Source: Paracoccus sp. (in: a-proteobacteria) (GTDB lineage Bacteria; Pseudomonadota; Alphaproteobacteria; Rhodobacterales; Rhodobacteraceae). Taken from it: a DNA stretch of 9,334 nucleotides. Under the pieces are notes generated by a model. The model ran no database searches, had not been told where the DNA came from, and saw nothing but the letters and a program-made list of their open reading frames with translations. Of the stretch, positions 5,232 to 9,334 are shown piece by piece. Positions within the stretch are counted from its first letter, which is position 1, and each line of letters starts with the position of its first letter. The stretch lies in NCBI GenBank assembly GCA_031178645.1, contig JAPSIP010000046.1:1-9334 (forward strand), given 5' to 3'. Made by a program: the position numbers and the translations under genes.

Positions 5232-6179
5232 TCAATTCACCCGGTCGCGAGGCTCGCGGCCTTCGGCAAAGGCCACCAGGTTGTCAAGCGCCCGCAATCC
5301 CATCGCTGTCCGGGTGTCGTCGGTCGCCGTGCCCAGATGCGGCAGAAGCGTCGCGTTCGGCGCGTCCAGAAGCGCCTGCGGCACGACCGGCTCTTGCTCA
5401 TAGACGTCCAGCCCCGCGCCTGCGATGGTTCCGGTCCGAAGTGCCTGGATCAGCGCGGCCTCGTCCACCACATCGCCGCGCGCGATATTGACGAGGTAAC
5501 CCTGCGGCCCAAGGGCCGCCAGTTGGGGCGCACCGATCAGGTGGCGCGTGCCCGGCCCGCCCGGCACGGCCAGCACGGCAAGATCGGCCTCGGCCAGCAT
5601 CGCCTCCAGTTTCGGTATCTGGCAGGCAGGGAAATCCAGTCCCGTCACGGTCGAGCGGTTGAAGAACACCACCTGCATCCCGAAGCCGAAATGACAGCGG
5701 CGCGCGATGGCCTGCCCGATCCGGCCCATGCCGACGATGCCCACCGTCCGGCCGGACAGGTGCCCGCCCAGAAGCTGCGTGGGGTTCCAGCCGGTCCACT
5801 CGCCCGCCCGCAGGATCCGCTCACCCTCGGACGCGCGGCGCATCGTCATCAGCATCAGCATCAGCGCGATGTCGGCGGTGGCGTCGGTCACCACGTCGGG
5901 GGTGTTCGTGACCACGACCCCGGCCGCCTTTGCCGCCTTCACGTCGATATGGTTGAAGCCCGCGCCGAAGTTCGCAAGGATCCGGCAGCGCGGCGCATCG
6001 GCAAAGGCTGCGGCGGTGAAGGCATCGCCCAGCGTCGGGATGATCGCGTCATAGTCGCGCAACGCAGCGGCGGCTTCGGCCTCGGACAGCGGGCTGTTGT
6101 CGCGGAACGTCGCGTCGAAACGGTTGCGGATTGCCGTCGTCGCGCGATCGGTCATGGGACGGGTGACAAGCAGGCGCAT
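5232..6179 (-). CDS. D-2-hydroxyacid dehydrogenase (glyoxylate/hydroxypyruvate reductase type)
   Basis: A 315-residue cytoplasmic D-isomer-specific 2-hydroxyacid dehydrogenase. The catalytic triad is complete and correctly spaced: Arg234 (NIARGD), Glu263 (YEQEP) and His281 (LPHLG). The Arg-Glu and Glu-His distances, 29 and 18 residues, equal those of D-glycerate dehydrogenase. The Rossmann motif GMGRIG is at 150-155 and the substrate-loop motif NFGAGFNHID at 70-79. After the second Rossmann strand comes Asn174-Arg175-Ser176 instead of an acidic residue, which suggests NADP(H) preference (inference). Likely reaction: reduction of glyoxylate or hydroxypyruvate to glycolate or D-glycerate; the exact substrate cannot be read from sequence. 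The start ATG shares its A with the TGA of the upstream csaA gene and has GGAGGAAGG 8 bases before it, so translation is probably coupled. A 46-codon in-frame extension upstream overlaps csaA and is not protein-like. Confidence 0.93.
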   Translation of the reverse strand: MRLLVTRPMTDRATTAIRNRFDATFRDNSPLSEAEAAAALRDYDAIIPTLGDAFTAAAFADAPRCRILANFGAGFNHIDVKAAKAAGVVVTNTPDVVTDATADIALMLMLMTMRRASEGERILRAGEWTGWNPTQLLGGHLSGRTVGIVGMGRIGQAIARRCHFGFGMQVVFFNRSTVTGLDFPACQIPKLEAMLAEADLAVLAVPGGPGTRHLIGAPQLAALGPQGYLVNIARGDVVDEAALIQALRTGTIAGAGLDVYEQEPVVPQALLDAPNATLLPHLGTATDDTRTAMGLRALDNLVAFAEGREPRDRVN

Positions 6180-6511
6180 CAGAAAAGCCTTCCTCCGTTC
6201 GGGACAGCCAGGTCGGGGCGGATCAGCACGACCTCTCCATCCGGGTCGGGAACGCCCAGGACCAGAACCTCGGACCGGACGGGACCGATCTGGCGGGGCG
6301 GAAAGTTCACCACGCAAAGCACCTGCTTGCCCACAAGGGCTTCGGGGTCATAGTGCCGGGTGATCTGGGCCGAGGACTTGCGTTCCCCCATATCCCCCAC
6401 ATCCAGCCACAGCTTGATCGCGGGCTTTCGCGCCTCGGGGAAGGGTTCGGCGCGGGTGATGGTGGCCACGCGGATATCGACCTTCAGGAAATCGTCGAAG
6501 CTGATCGTCAT
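6179..6511 (-). CDS. csaA: CsaA-type tRNA-binding protein
   Basis: A 110-residue single-domain protein of the tRNA-binding OB-fold family. Recognisable CsaA segments are FLKVDIRVATI near the N-terminus, SSAQITRHY in the middle, VNFPPRQIGPVRSEVL, and the C-terminal PNGGRLF. Its length matches stand-alone CsaA. The family forms dimers, binds tRNA, and has been described as having chaperone or export-related activity in Bacillus; its role in alphaproteobacteria is not well defined. The start ATG overlaps the proC stop by 4 bases (ATGA), and its own stop overlaps the dehydrogenase start by one base, so it is a middle gene of a translationally coupled operon. The MetG C-terminal domain and YgjH are related alternatives, but the length and PNGGRLF ending favour CsaA. 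Confidence 0.9.
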   Translation of the reverse strand: MTISFDDFLKVDIRVATITRAEPFPEARKPAIKLWLDVGDMGERKSSAQITRHYDPEALVGKQVLCVVNFPPRQIGPVRSEVLVLGVPDPDGEVVLIRPDLAVPNGGRLF

Positions 6512-7320
6512 TGCCCGCGCCCCAGCTCGCGCCCGCGTTCGGTGGCGGCGGCGACCGTGCGCGCCATCAGGGGAGGCAGTCCGCTGTCGGGATCCATCAG
6601 CACCCGCAGCCCGGCAGCGGTCGTCCCGCCGGGCGAGGTGACGTTTTCGCGCAGCACCGCCGGCTCCTCGTCGGCGTCAATGGCAAGCGCCCCTGCCCCA
6701 GCGACGGTCATTCGCGCCAGTTCCAGCGACAGATCGGCGGGCAAGCCCTGCGCCTCGCCGGCCTTGGCCATGGCCTCGATCAGGTGGAAGACATAGGCCG
6801 GGCCGCTGCCGGACAGGCCGGTGACGGCGTCCATCTGATCTTCCCGCTCAAGCCGGACGACCCGGCCCACGGCGGCCATCAGCGCCTGCGCCAGATCCAG
6901 ATGCGCATCGGTGGCAAGGTCATTGCCGATCATGGCGCTGATGCCCTGCCCGATCGCGGCGGGCGTGTTGGGCATCACGCGGATGATGGGCGCGCCGGGG
7001 AAGGCGGCCTCGAAGGTCGCGATAGTGGTGCCTGCGGCGACCGACAGGACCAGCGTGTCCGACAGCCTGGGCACCCCGCCCAAAGCCTCGGCCATCATCT
7101 GCGGCTTGACGGCCAGGACCAGCACGGCGGGATCGGCGGGCAGGTCGGCGTTCACGCGCAGGCCCTTGTCCTGCCATTCGGGTGCAAGGCGCGGGTCGAT
7201 CACCGTGACGGCGCCGGGTTCCAGCCCGCGCGCCAGCCAGCCGCGCAGCATCGCGCCGCCCATGCGGCCGCAACCGACCAGCACCAGACCGCGCCTGTTG
7301 ATATCGTCGAAATCGCCCAT
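6508..7320 (-). CDS. proC: Pyrroline-5-carboxylate reductase
   Basis: A 270-residue cytoplasmic enzyme that catalyses the last step of proline synthesis, reducing 1-pyrroline-5-carboxylate to L-proline with NAD(P)H. The N-terminal Rossmann motif GCGRMG is at 16-21. AVKPQ and RVMPNTPAAIGQG follow, as in the family. The C-terminal dimerisation/active-site signature is present: LSGSGPAYVF starting at 169 and ENVTSPGGTTAAGL at 225-238. Length is normal. I chose the ATG at 7320 because the GGGGGG tract lies 4 bases before it; an in-frame ATG at 7332 would add four residues and has a poorer site. It follows the YbjN gene by 35 bases and overlaps csaA by four. Confidence 0.95.
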   Translation of the reverse strand: MGDFDDINRRGLVLVGCGRMGGAMLRGWLARGLEPGAVTVIDPRLAPEWQDKGLRVNADLPADPAVLVLAVKPQMMAEALGGVPRLSDTLVLSVAAGTTIATFEAAFPGAPIIRVMPNTPAAIGQGISAMIGNDLATDAHLDLAQALMAAVGRVVRLEREDQMDAVTGLSGSGPAYVFHLIEAMAKAGEAQGLPADLSLELARMTVAGAGALAIDADEEPAVLRENVTSPGGTTAAGLRVLMDPDSGLPPLMARTVAAATERGRELGRGQ

Positions 7321-7321
7321 C

Positions 7322-7347
7322 CGGCCCCCCATCCGTTGCCGGGGCCG
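7322..7347 (-). promoter_or_regulatory. Inverted repeat covering the proC ribosome-binding site
   Basis: CGGCCCC (7322-7328) is complementary to GGGGCCG (7341-7347), a 7-base perfect stem with a 12-base interior, filling most of the 35-base ybjN-proC gap. On the minus strand the 3' arm includes the G-run that serves proC. It could link proC translation to YbjN translation. At this GC content short stems arise easily, so the role is uncertain. Confidence 0.3.
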
Positions 7348-7355
7348 TCTGCCCC

Positions 7356-7859
7356 TTATGCCCGTCCGTAGGCCTCGCCCAACGCGATGTCCAGAGCGGC
7401 GGCGGGACTGCTGTTGCCCCAGGCAACCAGTTGGAAGGACGGATAGAACCGTTCGCAGCCCATCAGCGCGTTGCCGATCATCTGGTCCACCTGCTCGGCC
7501 GAGGCGACGGCATCGCCACCCAGCACCAGGCCATAGCGCCAGACCATCAGCCGCTGCTTGGACCAGAAGGTGAAGCCGCCGTCCCAGACCTGGTCATTGG
7601 CCAGGTTCAGCGTCTCATAGATCGCGGGCAGCCGGTCGGCCGGCGGATCCAGATCGAAGGTGCAGATCAGGCGCAGCACTTCCTCACGCGCGGACCAGGC
7701 AAGCGTCAGCGAATAGCGCCGCCACTGGCCGTCCACCGACATGGCGATCTGGTCGTCGGCCAGGCGGTCGAACTGCCAGTCGTGATGTGCGGCGACCGCC
7801 TCGACGATGTCGATGGGATGAATCTCATCGGTCGGAATTATCGCTTCCGTCTGTGCCAT
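7356..7859 (-). CDS. YbjN domain-containing protein
   Basis: A 167-residue soluble protein of the YbjN family, whose fold resembles type III secretion chaperones. Visible family features are the early segment PIDIVEAVAAHHDWQF, the strand region YSLTLAWSAREEVLRLICTF, the turn-helix IYETLNLANDQVWDGGFTFW and the late helix around residues 120-140. There is no signal peptide or membrane segment. YbjN in E. coli is linked to stress and motility regulation, but the biochemical role is unknown. The start has GAGG 9 bases upstream. It is the first gene of the minus-strand operon with proC, csaA and the dehydrogenase. Its promoter should lie in the divergent gap 7860-8057. Confidence 0.88.
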   Translation of the reverse strand: MAQTEAIIPTDEIHPIDIVEAVAAHHDWQFDRLADDQIAMSVDGQWRRYSLTLAWSAREEVLRLICTFDLDPPADRLPAIYETLNLANDQVWDGGFTFWSKQRLMVWRYGLVLGGDAVASAEQVDQMIGNALMGCERFYPSFQLVAWGNSSPAAALDIALGEAYGRA

Positions 7860-8057
7860 TCCTGCATCCTCAGTCGGGAGCGATTCTGCCGCCGCTTACC
7901 CTTGGTCGTGCCACAACAGGCGGGTTGGTAGCCCGAATGTTCTTACTAGATATCGTCGTTCCGATTTGCTCTGCTGTAAAGCGAAATCTGCTGAAACGGT
8001 GGGCGGGGCTGCGGCCCTTGCCCCGCCACGGCGGACGCGGGGCGTCATGGACGGATC
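7860..8057. other. Divergent intergenic region between the YbjN operon and the CobC-like gene
   Basis: 198 bases, AT-richer in the middle (about 7936-8000) than the surrounding coding DNA, as expected for back-to-back promoters. I could not assign -35/-10 boxes with confidence on either strand. An imperfect inverted repeat, AACA-GG-CGGG (7915-7924) against CCCG-AA-TGTT (7932-7941), could bind a regulator. A GTTC pair at 7939 and 7958 has a 15-base spacer and so does not fit a LexA box. No cobalamin riboswitch was recognised upstream of the CobC-like gene. Confidence 0.5.
8002..8027 (+). promoter_or_regulatory. GC-rich hairpin in the leader of the CobC-like gene
   Basis: GGCGGGGC (8002-8009) pairs perfectly with GCCCCGCC (8020-8027), with a 10-base interior, 30 bases upstream of the gene. 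No T-run follows, so it does not look like a simple intrinsic terminator. It may be a leader hairpin or a pause site. Confidence 0.35.
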
Positions 8058-8969
8058 ATGCAGCGGGACGACGAACAGGGGCTTGGCCGGGCCATGGCAG
8101 ATTTCGGATCGGGCGACTGGATCGACCTGTCCACGGGGCGGAACCGGCACCGTTGGCCCGTGAAATCGCTGCCGCAGGCCGATGCGTCGGCCACGACAGC
8201 GCTGCGCCGGGCTGCGGCCCAGTGGCTGGATTGCGATCCGGCGCAGGTTCTGCCCGTCGCCGATGCATGGGCCACCGTCTTGCGCCTGCCGCCCGGTCGG
8301 GTAGCGGTTCTGGGATCCGGCCTTGCGGAAGAACGCCTGCGCGCAGCGGGTTGGGCGGTGCGCCCGGCCTTGGTCCACGCGGATCTGGCCGGCGCGGATA
8401 TCGTCGTCGTCGCCAATCCCGCTGGCCCGGATGGGCGGGAATGGCGGCCGGGCGCGCTTGCGGAACTGGCCCGGAGGGTGCGGCGCCTGCTTGTCGATGA
8501 AAGCCTGGCCGACCCGCGCCCCGACCTATCCCTGGCCTCGATGCTGCCCGCCAATGCCCTGATCCTGCGCGACCTGCAGCCGTTCTGGGGCCTGCCGGGA
8601 CTGGGCCTTGTGCTGGGGGATCCCGCGCTGTTGCCGGGCCTCGCGGACCCCAGGCCGGTGCAGGATCCCATCCTGTGGCAGGCAGCGGCGGCCCTGGCTG
8701 ACCGCCGCTGGGCCGAGGACACGGTGCTGTACCTGACCGAGGCTTGCCTGCGTCTTGACCGCATCGCGGCCGCCGCGGGATGGCGGATGGCGGGCGGGAC
8801 GCATCTGTTCCGGCTTTACGACACGGGCGATGCGCGGGCGGCGCAGGACCGGCTGGCACGTGCGCATCTCTGGACGCGCCGGGTGGCGGGCAGCGACAGG
8901 CTGCTGCGGATGGACATTCCGCTGCGCAGGGAATGGGACAGGGTTTCTGCGGCGATGCGCGAAATATAG
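8058..8969 (+). CDS. CobC-like fold-type I PLP protein with degenerate cofactor site (probable pseudoenzyme)
   Basis: A 303-residue protein resembling CobC, threonine-phosphate decarboxylase of the aminotransferase superfamily, which supplies aminopropanol phosphate for cobalamin. The overall thread is clear: WIDLSTG (21-27), NPAGPDG (120-126), LLVDESLADP around Asp147, GLPGLGL (178-184), GGTHLFRL and a C-terminal LLRMDIP. The cofactor residues are not kept. Where the family has SFGKFYGLAGLRLG, this protein reads DLQPFWGLPGLGLVLG, so the Schiff-base lysine is Pro175, the phosphate-binding serine is Asp172 and the phosphate-binding arginine is Gly183. The asparagine of NPNNPDG is Gly123. Asp147 and the C-terminal arginine remain. 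STGINP has become STGRNR and the N-terminal HGG motif is absent. The frame is unbroken and codon use is normal, so it is not an obvious pseudogene. M13 (8094) is an alternative start. Substitutions are read against recalled family motifs. Confidence 0.78.
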   Translation: MQRDDEQGLGRAMADFGSGDWIDLSTGRNRHRWPVKSLPQADASATTALRRAAAQWLDCDPAQVLPVADAWATVLRLPPGRVAVLGSGLAEERLRAAGWAVRPALVHADLAGADIVVVANPAGPDGREWRPGALAELARRVRRLLVDESLADPRPDLSLASMLPANALILRDLQPFWGLPGLGLVLGDPALLPGLADPRPVQDPILWQAAAALADRRWAEDTVLYLTEACLRLDRIAAAAGWRMAGGTHLFRLYDTGDARAAQDRLARAHLWTRRVAGSDRLLRMDIPLRREWDRVSAAMREI

Positions 8970-9045
8970 GCACGCGCGCCGGGATCCCTCGCCCCCCTGT
9001 TCACATTGTGTAAGCTGAGGCAAAAGAGCAGCGGGAACTGACATC

Positions 9046-9334
9046 ATGTCGATCAAGGCCAGCATCTATCACCTGACGCATTACAAATACGACCGTCCGG
9101 TGGTCCTTGGCCCGCAGGTGATCCGCCTGCGGCCCGCGCCCCATTCCCGCACCAGGGTCTTGTCGCATTCGCTGAAGGTCGCGCCCGAAGGGCATTTCGT
9201 GAACCACCAGCAGGATCCCTTCGGCAACTGGCTGGCCCGTTTCGTCTTTCCCGAACCCGTGCGCGAATTGAAGATCGAGGTCGATCTGGTTGCGGACATG
9301 ACCGTCTATAACCCCTTCGACTTCTTCGTCGAGG
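9046..9334 (+). CDS. DUF2126 transglutaminase-family protein (N-terminal part, cut by window end)
   Basis: The first 96 codons of an ORF that runs off the window. The opening [19 protein letters not shown], then [46 protein letters not shown] and YNPFDFFVE, match the N-terminal beta domain of the roughly 1,100-residue proteins that combine a transglutaminase-like cysteine protease core with a C-terminal DUF2126 domain. The catalytic core and DUF2126 itself lie beyond the window, so the full length is inferred. These proteins usually neighbour circularly permuted ATP-grasp and alpha-E domain genes, and are thought to take part in a peptide-bond or peptide-modification pathway. The ATG at 9046 has GCGGGA 9 bases upstream, a modest site. 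It begins 76 bases after the CobC-like stop on the same strand; in that gap I see no clear terminator. Confidence 0.88.
   Translation, partial: MSIKASIYHLTHYKYDRPVVLGPQVIRLRPAPHSRTRVLSHSLKVAPEGHFVNHQQDPFGNWLARFVFPEPVRELKIEVDLVADMTVYNPFDFFVE

Noticed and set aside
5202..6353. 383-codon open frame on the plus strand
   Set aside because: It is antisense to the D-2-hydroxyacid dehydrogenase, with an Arg/His-rich, low-complexity product.
6511..7371. 286-codon open frame on the plus strand
   Set aside because: It is antisense to proC; the product is Gln/His/Gly-rich and unlike any family.
7939..7961. Second GTTC...GTTC pair as a possible LexA box
   Set aside because: The spacer is 15 bases, not 7, so it does not match the motif.
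7860..8057. Cobalamin riboswitch upstream of the CobC-like gene
   Set aside because: No B12-box-like conserved core was recognised and the region is short; only a plain GC hairpin is visible.
8056..8973. 305-codon open frame on the minus strand
   Set aside because: It is antisense to the CobC-like gene, with a Pro/Arg/Ala-rich product of the shadow type.
8970..9045. Promoter or terminator in the gap before the transglutaminase-family gene
   Set aside because: A TTCACA-like hexamer is present but there is no convincing -10 box, and no stem with a T-run.

Overview
The window looks like chromosomal DNA from a high-GC alphaproteobacterium of the Rhodobacteraceae, most likely Paracoccus or a close relative. 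This is inferred from codon use (almost all third positions G or C), from the sequences of UgpE/UgpC, ProC, CsaA, YbjN and DUF2126, and from a GTTC-N7-GTTC element of the alphaproteobacterial LexA type. I see no tRNA, rRNA, CRISPR array, insertion sequence or phage gene.

Layout. (1) 2-1326, plus strand: the end of a glycerol-3-phosphate ABC importer operon, with the ugpE C-terminus and complete ugpC. (2) 1327-2887, plus strand: a two-gene cassette of a protealysin-like M4 zinc protease and, 32 bases later, a small protein matching the emfourin family of protealysin inhibitors. A perfect GTTC-N7-GTTC element lies upstream. Inverted repeats cover the ribosome-binding site and start codon of the protease and the ribosome-binding site of the inhibitor. 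A terminator-like hairpin and a GC-rich hairpin close the cassette. (3) 2898-5019, minus strand: a DUF475/TerC-type membrane protein and a CorA-family divalent cation channel, probably both in metal-ion handling. (4) 5068-7859, minus strand: a compact operon read as YbjN protein, proC, csaA-type tRNA-binding protein, D-2-hydroxyacid dehydrogenase and possibly a 26-residue small ORF, ended by a strong intrinsic terminator at 5068-5099. Its internal junctions are 35 bp, a 4-base overlap and a 1-base overlap. (5) 8058-9334, plus strand: an intact CobC-like fold-type I PLP protein whose cofactor-binding residues, including the Schiff-base lysine, are replaced, followed by the N-terminus of a large DUF2126 transglutaminase-family protein that runs off the window.

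The two points most worth pursuing are the protease-inhibitor cassette, with its possible SOS control and structured translation starts, and the CobC-like protein, which looks like a pseudoenzyme kept as an open reading frame. The rest is ordinary metabolic and transport gene content.
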